Assembly (NCBI GenBank): GCA_902593445.1
Contig: CACJIJ010000005.1
Span: 1-51,558, forward strand
Direction: 5' to 3'
Length of the DNA stretch: 51,558 bases
DNA from: an uncultured Pelagibacteraceae bacterium
GTDB taxonomy: Bacteria; Pseudomonadota; Alphaproteobacteria; Pelagibacterales; Pelagibacteraceae
The notes beneath the pieces were generated by a model that saw only the letters and a list, made by a program, of their open reading frames with translations, did no database searches and was not told where the DNA came from. The translations under genes and the position numbers were made by a program. This document shows positions 1 through 8,359 of this stretch, piece after piece (the stretch's first letter is position 1; each line of letters starts with the position of its first letter).

Positions 1-404
1 GATTTTTTAAAGAAATCCAACATCATATTAATATCATGAGTTCCAGGAACTCCTCTAGTAAGTAACATAGGGTGTACTTTTTTTGATAAAGCTATTCTTT
101 CTTTTCTAGTTTTGTAAAAATCATCAATAGAAATCTTAAATACATTTAGTTTGAAATACTTTTCTAAAATTATCTTTATTATTGAACTTATTGTTGTTTT
201 TCCTGTCCCCTGTCCTCCAGCTAATCCAACAAAGTAAGGTTTATTGTTATTTGCTTTTTTTGCAATCCAAAAACATATTGGGATCAAATAATTCCTTATC
301 ATCCCCTCCTTATTTCCAAACTTTTCGGTTGATGTTTCTTGTGATTTAATAAATTTAAAACAATCCTTTTTAACTTTTTTAAAACACTCTTCAGATAATT
401 TCAT
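1..404 (-). CDS. D-glycerate 3-kinase-like P-loop kinase, N-terminal part (cut by window edge)
   Basis: The minus-strand frame from an ATG at 404 stays open to the window edge, giving about 134 residues of the N-terminal part. Residues near 62-71 form a Walker A loop (GGQGTGKTT), followed by SIDDFYKTR and HPMLLTRGVPGTHD, which are hallmarks of the glycerate kinase family related to plant GLYK and yeast YGR205W. The family phosphorylates D-glycerate to 3-phosphoglycerate with ATP in the cytoplasm. It starts 7 bases after the stop of the GFA gene and is probably in the same transcript. The start has only a weak ribosome site. A uridine-kinase-like paralogue cannot be excluded from this fragment, but the RGVPGTHD motif favours glycerate kinase. 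Confidence 0.8.
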   Translation of the reverse strand, partial: MKLSEECFKKVKKDCFKFIKSQETSTEKFGNKEGMIRNYLIPICFWIAKKANNNKPYFVGLAGGQGTGKTTISSIIKIILEKYFKLNVFKISIDDFYKTRKERIALSKKVHPMLLTRGVPGTHDINMMLDFFKK

Positions 405-411
405 TGGAGTT

Positions 412-777
412 TTATTTTTCTTGATCCATTGGATGGTTTAGACCATCAAAGTTAGTTACTTCTTTTAAATCTTCTACTTTAACTTCATCAACACACCCTA
501 AATTAAAACCAGTCATAGCAGGTGCACTTCTTGGATTGTGGTGAGTGTAAATTCCACATTCAGTACAAAAGTAATGGTTGGCAACTTTAGTATGGTACTG
601 ATAAAGTTTTAATTTATCTTCCCCTTTAGTAACTTTAAAGTCTTCATTTTTAACCATACCCATTGTTGCATTTTTTCTTTTACAAATAGAACAATTACAT
701 CTTACAATTTTTGCTAGTTCGTTAACTGTAGCATTAATTTCTGCTTCAACAGCTCCACAATGACAATTTAATTTCAT
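412..777 (-). CDS. GFA/CENP-V domain zinc protein
   Basis: A 121-residue protein spanning a single GFA-type domain. It shows the expected zinc cysteines: CHCGA at the N-terminus, CNCSIC around residues 27-32, and FCTECG in the middle, followed by the usual aromatic/HHNPRS region. The family is named after glutathione-dependent formaldehyde-activating enzyme, but many members have no proven enzyme function, so none is assigned. The ATG at 777 has a good GAGGTAG ribosome site. It lies between a VOC protein and a glycerate kinase on the same strand with short gaps, suggesting co-transcription. Confidence 0.85.
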   Translation of the reverse strand: MKLNCHCGAVEAEINATVNELAKIVRCNCSICKRKNATMGMVKNEDFKVTKGEDKLKLYQYHTKVANHYFCTECGIYTHHNPRSAPAMTGFNLGCVDEVKVEDLKEVTNFDGLNHPMDQEK

Positions 778-790
778 ATCTACCTCATTT

Positions 791-1174
791 CTATTTTAAA
801 TTACTTTTAGCTGCAATCTTATTTCCATCAAAGTCACGGATATAAGCATAATAATTTCCATCACTTCTTACTCCTGGTTCTCCCTCGTCAGTAGCTCCTT
901 TTGACATTGCAATTTCATAAAACTTTTCTACTGCTTCTTTAGATTCTGCTAATAAAGTTATTTGTGTTCCATTACCAAATGTTGCTGGTTCACCATTTAC
1001 AGGGCTTGTTACATAGAATAGAGTTTTGTCAGGATCACTTGAGTGAGCGTAACCAATATATTTTTCTGTTGTTACAGTTTTTTTTAATTTTAATGGTTCC
1101 AGAATTGCATCATAGAACTCACTTGATTTTTTATAATCATTAGAACCAACCATTACAAAATCTAAAACATTCAT
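791..1174 (-). CDS. VOC (glyoxalase/bleomycin-resistance fold) family protein
   Basis: A 127-residue single-domain protein with two βαβββ modules typical of the vicinal oxygen chelate superfamily. It opens with LDFVMVGSNDYKKSSEFYDA and ends with YYAYIRDFDGNKIAA, where the family commonly places a C-terminal metal or substrate residue. The substrate cannot be deduced. Members include lyases, dioxygenases and resistance proteins. It is 13 bases upstream of the GFA gene and 9 bases downstream of a small ORF on the same strand. Confidence is high for the fold and low for any reaction. Confidence 0.85.
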   Translation of the reverse strand: MNVLDFVMVGSNDYKKSSEFYDAILEPLKLKKTVTTEKYIGYAHSSDPDKTLFYVTSPVNGEPATFGNGTQITLLAESKEAVEKFYEIAMSKGATDEGEPGVRSDGNYYAYIRDFDGNKIAAKSNLK

Positions 1175-1183
1175 AATTTTTAT

Positions 1184-1381
1184 TTATTTACTATTATATA
1201 GCTCGTAAACTTTTTCTCTCTCACTTTTGTTCATTCCCTTGGTTTCTTCTATAAACTTATTTCTTAATTCTCTTGTTTTTAATATGAAAAAACAAACAGT
1301 ATCTTTGCTATGGTAAACTGCTTTTAATTCATCATCTATTTCGTTTAACTCTTCTGGAATATCAGCTTTAATACAAATCAT
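1184..1381 (-). CDS. small hypothetical protein (65 aa)
   Basis: I do not recognise this protein. The frame can be read from a TTG at 1396, but the ATG at 1381 is preceded by AAAAGGAAAATT, a good ribosome site with proper spacing, so I chose 1381. The product (MICIKADIPEELNEIDDELK onward) is charged, has one hydrophobic strand (VCFFIL) and no signal peptide or membrane helix. It is the first gene of the short minus-strand group with the VOC, GFA and glycerate kinase genes, and it is divergent from umuD. Confidence 0.6.
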   Translation of the reverse strand: MICIKADIPEELNEIDDELKAVYHSKDTVCFFILKTRELRNKFIEETKGMNKSEREKVYELYNSK

Positions 1382-1457
1382 AATTTTCCTTTTCAAATCA
1401 CTTTAAGACTACTTATTGTAAAAGTTATCCACATGTCCACCAAATGTTGTTTTCGAT

Positions 1458-1526
1458 GTTCACGTTTTGATTCACTTTTGATTCAATTACGGACTCAAAA
1501 TACAAACTCTTGAGTGTATTGTATAA
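1458..1526 (+). promoter_or_regulatory. umuDC promoter with candidate SOS-type operator repeats
   Basis: The intergenic region before umuD has TTGATT (1478-1483), a 17-base spacer and TACAAA (1501-1506), a plausible sigma-70 promoter. Just downstream is the perfect palindrome ACTCTTGAGT (1506-1515), itself inside a wider ACTCAA...TTGAGT inverted repeat (1493-1515). Upstream, TTTTGATTCA is repeated at 1465-1474 and 1476-1485, an 11-base period, and a further GTTCA lies at 1458. The classic alphaproteobacterial GTTC-N7-GTTC SOS box is not exactly present. A regulator binding here would be expected from umuDC biology; which one is not known. Confidence 0.45.
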
Positions 1527-1952
1527 ATGGTCTATAAATTAGAACAAAACAAGAACATGAAACTAACAATCCCTTATTATCTACATAAAGCAGGCGCTGG
1601 TTTTCCTTCCCCTGCTACTGATTATATCGAAGAAGATATTGATCTGAACATGCATTTAATAAGAAATGTTCCGGCAACTTTCATCATTAGAGTTCAAGGT
1701 AAATCAATGGTTGATGTTGGGATTAATGATGGTGACTTATTAGTGGTTGATAAAAGTTTAAAACCAAAAAACTTTTCAACCGTGATTGCAAATGTTCATG
1801 ATGAGCTTGTGGTTAAAACTTTAGTTCAAGAAAGAGATAAAAAATTTTTAACTTCTGGTTCTAAAGAATTTTCTGACAGAATTTTAATTAACGAAGAACA
1901 AGATATTTTTATTTGGGGGGTTGTTACTTATGTCATCCATTCAACATACTAA
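1527..1952 (+). CDS. umuD: UmuD, self-cleaving SOS polymerase accessory protein
   Basis: A 141-residue protein of the LexA/UmuD S24 peptidase family. The catalytic pair falls at Ser60 (QGKSM) and Lys97 (VVKTL), the same numbers as in Escherichia coli UmuD, and the predicted self-cleavage point is Ala24-Gly25 in [10 protein letters not shown]. This match supports the ATG at 1527 over the internal Met at residue 11. In the known system, RecA-stimulated cleavage gives UmuD', which binds UmuC to form DNA polymerase V. There is no DNA-binding domain, so it is not LexA. It overlaps umuC by 23 bases, implying translational coupling. Confidence 0.95.
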   Translation: MVYKLEQNKNMKLTIPYYLHKAGAGFPSPATDYIEEDIDLNMHLIRNVPATFIIRVQGKSMVDVGINDGDLLVVDKSLKPKNFSTVIANVHDELVVKTLVQERDKKFLTSGSKEFSDRILINEEQDIFIWGVVTYVIHSTY

Positions 1953-3207
1953 AAAGATAGCATTAATTGATTGTAATTCTTTTTATGTCTCATGTGAGCG
2001 TTTATTTAATCCCAAAATAAGAAGAAAGCCTGTTGTCGTTCTATCTAATAATGATGGCTGTATCATCTCAAGATCAAATGAAGCAAAAGCTTTAGGAATT
2101 AAAATGGGTGAACCCTATTTTAAAGCAAAAGATATTATTCTTAAAAATAAAGTTGAAGTTTTCTCATCTAATTATTCTTTATATGGAGATTTATCTAGAA
2201 GAGTGATGCGAACTCTTAAAAGATTTAATTCAGAAATAGAAGTTTATTCAATTGATGAAGCTTTTCTAGATTTGTCAAACTTTCCTGATAGTGAAGTAGA
2301 AAAAGTTGGAAAAGAAATTAGAGAAACAGTTTTACAATGGACAGGTATTCCAACGAGCATTGGAATAGCAAATACAAAAACATTAAGTAAAGTTGCAAAT
2401 CATATTGCAAAGAAAAAACAATCAGGGGTGACAAGTTTAATTGGAATAGATAACTTAGATCCTATTTTAGAAAAAGTTGAAATTAACGATGTCTGGGGTG
2501 TTGGTAGGCAACTAACAAAGTTTTATCAAAAACATGGAATTTATAATGCTAAACAATTAAAAAATAAATCTAACACATGGATCAAGAAAAGTTCAAACGT
2601 TCTAAGTTCAAGAACTGCAATGGAGCTTAGAGGAGTTTCTTGTATAGGTTTAGAGACAACTACAACTAAAAGAAAAAGCTGTGTAGTTTCAAGATCATTT
2701 GGAAAAAGAATTGAAACGTTCCAAGAATTAAAAGAAGCAGTTGCAAATTATTGTTTAAATGCATCTGAAAAAATTAGATCAGAGTCGTTAGTCGCAAAAG
2801 CAATTACTGTATTTGTTAGAACCAGTCCTTTTCAAAGAAATTTCGGTTACTATTCAAATGCAAAGACTGTTGATTTTCCCATTGCAACAAATAATAGTAT
2901 TGAAACTGTTAAGACAGCAGTTTCAATATTAGAGAGTATTTTTAAAAATGGATATCGTTATCAAAAAGCAGGTATCATGCTGACAGGATTATCTAATGCA
3001 AGTGACAAAACAAATTTATTTACTTCTGAAAAGGATGAAAAAATAAATAGCCTGATGAAATCTATTGATAATACTAATCACCGATATGGAAGATCTACCT
3101 TAAGTGTTGCAAGTGCAGGTGTTCACAAAAAGTGGAATATGCGAAGACAGTATTCTTCTAAAATTGATACGGCTGACTTTTATTGTTTACCAACGATTAG
3201 AACTTGA
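1930..3207 (+). CDS. umuC: UmuC, Y-family translesion DNA polymerase subunit
   Basis: A 425-residue Y-family polymerase of normal UmuC length. [13 protein letters not shown] carries the first catalytic Asp (Asp14), and SIDEAFLDL carries the Asp-Glu pair of the palm. [13 protein letters not shown] is the typical UmuC finger region, and a DUF4113-like C-terminus ([21 protein letters not shown]) closes the protein. The frame opens upstream at a TTG (1921), but the ATG at 1930 has a G-rich ribosome site and gives the standard N-terminus. It forms polymerase V with UmuD' and copies damaged DNA at the cost of mutations. It is convergent with the urease operon, 10 bases away. Confidence 0.95.
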   Translation: MSSIQHTKKIALIDCNSFYVSCERLFNPKIRRKPVVVLSNNDGCIISRSNEAKALGIKMGEPYFKAKDIILKNKVEVFSSNYSLYGDLSRRVMRTLKRFNSEIEVYSIDEAFLDLSNFPDSEVEKVGKEIRETVLQWTGIPTSIGIANTKTLSKVANHIAKKKQSGVTSLIGIDNLDPILEKVEINDVWGVGRQLTKFYQKHGIYNAKQLKNKSNTWIKKSSNVLSSRTAMELRGVSCIGLETTTTKRKSCVVSRSFGKRIETFQELKEAVANYCLNASEKIRSESLVAKAITVFVRTSPFQRNFGYYSNAKTVDFPIATNNSIETVKTAVSILESIFKNGYRYQKAGIMLTGLSNASDKTNLFTSEKDEKINSLMKSIDNTNHRYGRSTLSVASAGVHKKWNMRRQYSSKIDTADFYCLPTIRT

Positions 3208-3217
3208 ATCTAAATAT

Positions 3218-3829
3218 TTAAAGGCCGCCTGACGAAAATAAGAATTTAGCAACATCTTCAACACCAATTTGCTTTTTCATCTGACAAAAAACATAAGGTA
3301 AGCCATTACGGGCTTTTTTTACGTCTTCTTTCATGGTTTCAAGATTAACTTCTACATGAGGGGCTAAATCTGTCTTATTAATAATTAACAAATCTGACTT
3401 TTGGATAGCAGGACCGCCTTTTCTAGGAATATCTCCACCCATACCAACGTCAATAACATAAATAGATAGATCGACTAGTTCCGGACTAAAAGTTGCTGCT
3501 AAATTATCTCCACCAGACTCAATTAAAATCAAATCAAGATCAGGAAATTTTTTTTTCATATTTTCTACAGCAAGCATATTAATTGAAGCATCTTCACGTA
3601 TTGCGGTATGTGGACAACCTCCTGTTTCAACTCCTTTAATTCTTTCAAGAGGTAAAGCTTGAACTTTCATTAAAAATTCTGCATCCTCTTTTGTATAAAT
3701 ATCGTTTGATATTACAGCCATAGAAATTTTCTTCGATAAAAACTTACACAACTCAGCAGTCAGACTTGTCTTACCTGCACCAACAGGTCCTCCTATACCA
3801 ACTTTTAATGGTCCATTTATATTTTTCAT
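3218..3829 (-). CDS. ureG: UreG, urease accessory GTPase
   Basis: A 203-residue SIMIBI GTPase that delivers nickel during urease maturation. Visible motifs are the P-loop [10 protein letters not shown] near residues 14-23, the metal-binding motif around [13 protein letters not shown] (the CPH that binds nickel or zinc), [15 protein letters not shown], and the G4 motif NKTDLAPH. The length is normal. It is the last gene of the operon, and its ATG overlaps the ureF stop (ATGA). The histidine-rich N-terminal extension of some UreG proteins is absent, so nickel storage must rest on other parts such as the UreE tail. Confidence 0.97.
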   Translation of the reverse strand: MKNINGPLKVGIGGPVGAGKTSLTAELCKFLSKKISMAVISNDIYTKEDAEFLMKVQALPLERIKGVETGGCPHTAIREDASINMLAVENMKKKFPDLDLILIESGGDNLAATFSPELVDLSIYVIDVGMGGDIPRKGGPAIQKSDLLIINKTDLAPHVEVNLETMKEDVKKARNGLPYVFCQMKKQIGVEDVAKFLFSSGGL

Positions 3830-4506
3830 GTTTTATAAATTCGTGTTTTTAAGTTTTCATGCTTGATACTATAGATGTCACTATTAAAACAAATTCCACC
3901 TAAGTCTTCTAAATTTAAATTTTCACTTTCTTTCTCTAGTTCTCTTATTAAGTCATAAGTCTGTATTATACAGTCTTGTCCAATTTTTTGTCCAATTGGT
4001 ATATGCTTTATGCATACATTAATCAGATTTGATGCAAAAGATTGTAGATAAGATACTAATGTTAAGTTCAGCGGTATATTAAAATGTTTAGCTGCCTTAG
4101 CAACTGCAATTGGATACGCAGTATTTTCTTGAATATTAAAATCCCAACTATCAGACAAAACTTTTCTAAAAGCATTACCCATTTCAATAGACTCGATTTT
4201 TCTTTCCTTACTAGGACAAAGTGAAAGAGCAAGTTCATTTAATTCTTCTCCCTGATAAGTATATTTCATTAAAATTATATCATTTCTACCAGTTCCATAT
4301 TTTAAAATACATTTTAAATAATCCAAAATATCTTCTTTTGACTTAACTAAATTATCATTAATAATCGCTTCTAAACCATGAGAATATGAAAAACTTCCAA
4401 TAGGAAATGATGGTGAAAACCAAGTTTGAAGAATTTGTAAAGACTCTTTTAAATCTTTTTTATTTTTTAATTTAGTGTTTATGGCTATGGGTTCTACCAA
4501 TTCCAT
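3826..4506 (-). CDS. ureF: UreF, urease accessory protein
   Basis: A 226-residue all-helical urease accessory protein, recognised by [22 protein letters not shown] near the N-terminus and by helices with [13 protein letters not shown] and IKHIPIGQ. UreF bridges UreD-bound apo-urease and UreG and controls GTP hydrolysis during nickel insertion. The frame is open from 4557, but the ATG at 4506 sits 5-7 bases after a GAGGGAGGAG ribosome site, so this start is chosen. It overlaps the 3' end of ureE by 35 bases in another frame, so the ribosome site lies inside ureE. Confidence 0.93.
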   Translation of the reverse strand: MELVEPIAINTKLKNKKDLKESLQILQTWFSPSFPIGSFSYSHGLEAIINDNLVKSKEDILDYLKCILKYGTGRNDIILMKYTYQGEELNELALSLCPSKERKIESIEMGNAFRKVLSDSWDFNIQENTAYPIAVAKAAKHFNIPLNLTLVSYLQSFASNLINVCIKHIPIGQKIGQDCIIQTYDLIRELEKESENLNLEDLGGICFNSDIYSIKHENLKTRIYKT

Positions 4507-4915
4507 ATGCTCCTCCCTCTGGTTTAAAAGGTCTTGAAACTTTCTTAACCTTTCCACCTAATTTTAATATCATTTTTCTTATTACTTCATCATTCTGAAT
4601 AAAAATTTTATCTTTTTCAATTTGACATGGCATATGTCTATTTCCAATATGCCATATAAGTTGCATTAAATTTTTTCCTTTTATTTCGAGTAAACTTTCT
4701 TTTTTATTTTTGATTAAAATCAAATTTCCACTTTGAAGTCTAAATGCTTGATTTTCTGAAAGTGATTTTGTCTCTGGTAAATTGACTAAAAATTCAAAAC
4801 CATTATCTGAAACAAGTTTTTTTCTTCTTAAAAAACGCTCATCATAAGACAAAGAAATATAATCTTTTGCTTTATTTTTGGCTATTTTATTTACTATTAA
4901 AAAACAATTTTCCAT
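4472..4915 (-). CDS. ureE: UreE, urease nickel chaperone
   Basis: A 147-residue UreE with an N-terminal peptide-binding domain and a C-terminal metal-binding domain. The signature WHIGNRHMPCQIE holds the conserved dimer-interface nickel histidine. The tail THSHKH is short but still histidine-rich, consistent with a modest nickel reservoir. The protein passes nickel to UreG in the UreDFG maturation complex. It starts 3 bases after the ureC stop and its end overlaps ureF. The length is slightly under that of UreE proteins with long His tails, as is common in streamlined genomes. Confidence 0.94.
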   Translation of the reverse strand: MENCFLIVNKIAKNKAKDYISLSYDERFLRRKKLVSDNGFEFLVNLPETKSLSENQAFRLQSGNLILIKNKKESLLEIKGKNLMQLIWHIGNRHMPCQIEKDKIFIQNDEVIRKMILKLGGKVKKVSRPFKPEGGAYGIGRTHSHKH

Positions 4916-4918
4916 AAG

Positions 4919-6625
4919 CTAAAACATAAAATATCTTTGTGCCAAAGGAAGTTCTTTAGCTGGTTCACATGTAATTATCTCACCATCAGCTTTTACTTCA
5001 TATGTCTCGGGGTTAACCTCAATCTTTGGACACTTATTATTTAAAATCATATCTTTTTTAGATATAGCCCTAGTATTTTCTACAGGTAATAAGTCTTTTC
5101 TTATACTTGCATCTTTTAATGAATTCTTTTCAAGAGCAAGTTTGCTTGTGAAAATTACCGAAGATTTTTCTAAAGAAGTCCCAAATGATGAAAACATTGG
5201 TCTGGTGTATACAGGCTGTGGAGTTGGAATTGATGCATTTGGGTCTCCCATTTGAGCACAAGCTATACTTCCACCTATTAAAATCATCTCTGGCTTTGCA
5301 CCAAAGAATGCTGGGTCCCATAAAACTAAATCTGCACGTTTATTTTTTTCAATACTACCAATATATTTTGAAATCCCATGAGCAATTGCAGGATTAATTG
5401 TGTATTTTGCTAAATATCTTTTAACTCTAAAGTTGTCATTGTCTCCTTTTTCCTCTGGTAAACTTCCTCTTTGAACTTTCATTTTATGTGCAGTTTGCCA
5501 AGTTCTAATTATAACTTCTCCAACTCTACCCATAGCCTGACTATCTGATGCAATAATTGAAAAGGCTCCCATATCATGCAGAATATCTTCTGCTGCAATT
5601 GTTTCTCTTCTTATTCTACTTTCAGCAAATGCTACATCCTCTGGAATAGATTTATCAAGATGATGACAAACCATTAGCATATCCAAATGTTCTTCTATTG
5701 TATTAACTGTGTATGGCCTAGTAGGGTTTGTTGAAGAGGGAATAACATACTCTTCTCCACAAACTTTAATTATATCTGGCGCATGTCCACCACCCGCACC
5801 TTCCGTATGAAAAGCATGAATAGTTCTTTTGTTAATTGCTTTTATAGTATTTTCTACAAATCCACTTTCATTTAAAGTGTCTGTATGAATCATTACTTGA
5901 ACATCATTTTTGTCAGCAATATTTAAACAATTATCAATTGCTCCAGGAGTAGTACCCCAATCCTCATGTAATTTTAAAGCTGAGGCTCCAGCTAGAATTT
6001 GTTCCTCAAGACCTTCTGGCAATGAAGAATTTCCTTTTCCAGCAAAAGCTAAATTCATAGAAAAACCATCAGCAGATTGAATCATTCTTTGTATATGCCA
6101 TGGACCAGGTGTACACGTTGTTGCAAGTGTTCCATGCGCTGGTCCGGTCCCTCCTCCAAGCATGGTTGTAATACCTGAGTGCAAAGCATCATCAATTTGT
6201 TGAGGACATATATAATGAATATGACTATCAAAACCTCCAGCTGTTAAAATTTTTCCTTCTCCAGCAATTATCTCTGTTCCTGGACCAATAATAATATTTA
6301 CCTTAGATTGAGTATCTGGATTACCTGCTTTACCAATTTCAAATATTTTTCCATCTTTTAAACCAACATCAGCTTTATAAATTCCATTTACATCAACTAT
6401 TAAAGCATTAGTTATAACTGTATCAGCAGCTCCTTTTTTTCTACTAATTTGTGATTGACCCATGCCATCTCTTATTACTTTTCCGCCACCAAACTTTACT
6501 TCTTCACCATAAGTAGTTAAGTCGTTCTCAACTTCAATAAATAAGTCAGTATCTGCAAGCCTAACTTTATCTCCTGTAGTAGGCCCATACATATCTGCAT
6601 AAGCTGCTCTAGAAATTTTAGCCAC
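4919..6625 (-). CDS. ureC: urease alpha subunit, catalytic
   Basis: A 568-residue amidohydrolase that hydrolyses urea to ammonia and carbamate on a binuclear nickel centre in the cytoplasm. Nickel ligands are visible: His135 and His137 (HIHYICPQ), the carbamylated Lys218 (ALKLHEDWG), and His247, His273 and Asp361 by alignment with the Klebsiella enzyme at an offset of one. The catalytic flap with His321 is MVCHHLDKS. Full length and intact. It starts with GTG at 6625, overlapping the ureB stop by one base. Nothing in the active site is missing, so an active enzyme is expected if nickel is supplied. Confidence 0.98.
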   Translation of the reverse strand: MAKISRAAYADMYGPTTGDKVRLADTDLFIEVENDLTTYGEEVKFGGGKVIRDGMGQSQISRKKGAADTVITNALIVDVNGIYKADVGLKDGKIFEIGKAGNPDTQSKVNIIIGPGTEIIAGEGKILTAGGFDSHIHYICPQQIDDALHSGITTMLGGGTGPAHGTLATTCTPGPWHIQRMIQSADGFSMNLAFAGKGNSSLPEGLEEQILAGASALKLHEDWGTTPGAIDNCLNIADKNDVQVMIHTDTLNESGFVENTIKAINKRTIHAFHTEGAGGGHAPDIIKVCGEEYVIPSSTNPTRPYTVNTIEEHLDMLMVCHHLDKSIPEDVAFAESRIRRETIAAEDILHDMGAFSIIASDSQAMGRVGEVIIRTWQTAHKMKVQRGSLPEEKGDNDNFRVKRYLAKYTINPAIAHGISKYIGSIEKNKRADLVLWDPAFFGAKPEMILIGGSIACAQMGDPNASIPTPQPVYTRPMFSSFGTSLEKSSVIFTSKLALEKNSLKDASIRKDLLPVENTRAISKKDMILNNKCPKIEVNPETYEVKADGEIITCEPAKELPLAQRYFMF

Positions 6626-6930
6626 TATAAATTACCCATAACTTTCTTATTGAACCCGTATATTTTTTTTAATCCATTTATTTCTATAAGCTCAACATCT
6701 TTAGATTGACCTGGTTCAAATCTCACAGCAGTTCCTGATGGTATATTTAATCTTTTTCCATATGATAATTTCCTATCAAAAACTAAATACTCGTTTGTTT
6801 CAAAAAAATGATAATGGCTTCCAACTTGTACGGGTCTATCTCCAGAATTAGAAATTTTTATCTTAGTAACTTTAGAGTCTTTATTTAAGTCTATTTTCTC
6901 GTTTTTTGTAATTACTTCACCTGGCTTCAT
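6625..6930 (-). CDS. ureB: urease beta subunit
   Basis: A 101-residue beta subunit, starting MKPGEV as the family normally starts with M-x-PGE. The frame can also begin at a GTG at 6939 overlapping the ureA stop, but AGGTGA lies 5 bases before the ATG at 6930, so that start is used. [10 protein letters not shown] and [16 protein letters not shown] are family landmarks. The beta subunit packs against the alpha subunit in the urease trimer. ureA and ureB are separate here, as in most bacteria, and not fused as in Helicobacter. Confidence 0.96.
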   Translation of the reverse strand: MKPGEVITKNEKIDLNKDSKVTKIKISNSGDRPVQVGSHYHFFETNEYLVFDRKLSYGKRLNIPSGTAVRFEPGQSKDVELIEINGLKKIYGFNKKVMGNL

Positions 6931-6935
6931 AATTA

Positions 6936-7238
6936 TCACCTAATAGGTTTGTGCACCGTTACTAACTTAGTCCCATCAGGAAAAGTAGCTTCTACTTGAA
7001 CCTCTTTAACCATATCTGGAATGCCTTTCATACAATCCTCTTTTTTAATAACATGAGCTCCTGCCTCCATCAATTCTGCAACACTTTTGCCTTCTCTAGC
7101 TCCCTCTACTACGAAATCTGTTATTAAAGCTATAGCTTCTGGATAATTTAATTTTATACCCTTTGACAATCTATTTTTAGCAACGATTGCTGCAAGACTT
7201 ATTAAAAGTTTATCTTTTTCTCTAGGAGTCAGTTTCAT
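6936..7238 (-). CDS. ureA: urease gamma subunit
   Basis: A 100-residue gamma subunit of standard length. It opens [17 protein letters not shown], contains [10 protein letters not shown] and [13 protein letters not shown], and ends with [20 protein letters not shown], all characteristic of UreA. It is the smallest structural subunit of the (alpha-beta-gamma)3 urease. The gene abuts ureD, with the ureD stop directly before the ureA ATG, and is followed within a few bases by ureB. The order D-A-B-C-E-F-G matches the common bacterial urease operon. Confidence 0.97.
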   Translation of the reverse strand: MKLTPREKDKLLISLAAIVAKNRLSKGIKLNYPEAIALITDFVVEGAREGKSVAELMEAGAHVIKKEDCMKGIPDMVKEVQVEATFPDGTKLVTVHKPIR

Positions 7239-8048
7239 TTATACGTTCCATATTTTTGGTATTTTTGAACCTTCAAAAAAATAAGACAAAAGTTTATCAA
7301 TTGCAAATTTAAGATTATAACTATCTTTAGATAAAAGTCTTACGATCAATTTATTTTCCCAGTGGGAATAATTTGAAGTTGTATTTTCATTATTTGTTAG
7401 AGTTTCAGATAAATTATTTACATTATTCAAAAATTTATTTCCTACAATAATAATTGTCGCAACTGCAGAATTATTATTTAATGTCGAAAAACTATTCAAA
7501 TATTTTTTCTCAAATAAATCTGTATTTATGGCTTCGGCATGAATTAATTTATTATCAATATTAATATTCCAAAAATCTGAAAAATATCCTTTTTCAAATG
7601 TCTCATTCATTGAAGTACGTCCAAAAATTATATTTTCACAAAGGAGTAGATTTGAATCTTTAGATAAATTTAAATTTATTTTTCTTTTTAAATTACAATT
7701 ATTAAATAAAATTAATTCTTTAGGTAACCAAAATAAACTTGAATTATTTAATAAATTTAAATTAATTTCTAAGTTTGCTGGACTACCAAACCCACTGTAA
7801 ATTTTTTCTGCTGCCTGAGTTGAAATACAAAGTTTCGATTTTTCAATTTCTATATCATATTTGTATTCATCTCCGCTAGTAATTCCACCGGCAGTATTTA
7901 TAAGCATTAATTGTTTTAAATTTTCATGAAAATCTGGCATTAAAGCTTTTGAAGATCCTTGTTGATAAAGTTTTTGTAAGTTTTGATCTTTTATTTTTAT
8001 TTTTAATCTACCTTTAGATTTTTCTAATTTTTTTTGACTAATATTCAC
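7239..8048 (-). CDS. ureD: UreD (UreH), urease accessory scaffold
   Basis: A 269-residue accessory protein that opens the operon. Recognisable blocks are LMLINTAGGITSGDEYKYDI, STQAAEKIYSG and LFWLPKELILFNNCNLKRK, all typical of UreD. The protein binds apo-urease and forms the tunnel through which nickel reaches the active site. Residue composition is extreme in Asn, Lys and Ile, reflecting AT pressure. The start is a GTG at 8048 with AGGA about 8 bases upstream. It is divergent from the 73-residue ORF, so the 86-base gap must contain both promoters. Confidence 0.9.
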   Translation of the reverse strand: MNISQKKLEKSKGRLKIKIKDQNLQKLYQQGSSKALMPDFHENLKQLMLINTAGGITSGDEYKYDIEIEKSKLCISTQAAEKIYSGFGSPANLEINLNLLNNSSLFWLPKELILFNNCNLKRKINLNLSKDSNLLLCENIIFGRTSMNETFEKGYFSDFWNINIDNKLIHAEAINTDLFEKKYLNSFSTLNNNSAVATIIIVGNKFLNNVNNLSETLTNNENTTSNYSHWENKLIVRLLSKDSYNLKFAIDKLLSYFFEGSKIPKIWNV

Positions 8049-8110
8049 AATGTTATCCTAGCACAAAATCACCATTTTTTAGTTTGCGATTTTTTAGAGC
8101 TTGAATTATT

Positions 8111-8133
8111 TGTCTTTTTTAATACAAAAGACA
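8111..8133. promoter_or_regulatory. perfect 8-bp inverted repeat between ureD and the 73-aa gene
   Basis: TGTCTTTT (8111-8118) and AAAAGACA (8126-8133) form a perfect inverted repeat with a 7-base spacer containing TAATAC. It ends one base before the ATG of the 73-residue gene and lies in the divergent gap with ureD. It could be an operator overlapping the promoter, or a hairpin at the start of the mRNA. There is no long T run after it that would make it a good terminator. The function is inferred from position only. Confidence 0.4.
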
Positions 8134-8134
8134 C

Positions 8135-8356
8135 ATGCAAAATCAGGAGATAGTTAAAATAATTGAAAATCTTAAAGGGAGAAGAAATTATGAGGAAAAA
8201 AGAGCCATTAAATTAGGTTTTGCGTCTCTTTATGATTACTTTGAAGATAAGATTTCAAAGAAACAAAAAGCAATTGAAGAAGAGCAGAAAAAAATAGAAG
8301 ATACAAAAACTGAGGATCAGCAAATAAAAAGTAAGAAGAGTTGCAGTTGTTGCTAA
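8135..8356 (+). CDS. small charged protein with C-terminal CSCC (73 aa)
   Basis: I do not recognise a named family. The protein has an N-terminal helix (QEIVKIIENLKGRRNYEEKRA), then KLGFASLYDYFEDKISKKQ, a strongly charged predicted coiled-coil stretch, and ends in KKSCSCC. The last five residues contain three cysteines, which suggests metal binding or thiol chemistry at the tail. It begins next to an inverted repeat and ends 3 bases before the BKACE gene, so the two are probably co-transcribed. No signal peptide or membrane segment is visible. Confidence 0.75.
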   Translation: MQNQEIVKIIENLKGRRNYEEKRAIKLGFASLYDYFEDKISKKQKAIEEEQKKIEDTKTEDQQIKSKKSCSCC

Positions 8357-8359
8357 TTA

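Noticed and set aside
1458-1473. Alphaproteobacterial LexA box (GTTC-N7-GTTC)
   Set aside because: Only GTTC followed by ATTC at a different spacing is present, so the consensus is not met; it is kept only as a general operator candidate.
1921-1929. TTG start for umuC at 1921
   Set aside because: The ATG at 1930 has a G-rich ribosome site and gives the usual N-terminus.
4507-4557. Upstream extension of ureF (start at 4557)
   Set aside because: The 17 extra residues overlap ureE in another frame and do not look like UreF; a strong ribosome site precedes the ATG at 4506.
5130-5397. ORFs within ureC in other frames
   Set aside because: They lie wholly inside the conserved ureC coding sequence and have no features of real proteins.
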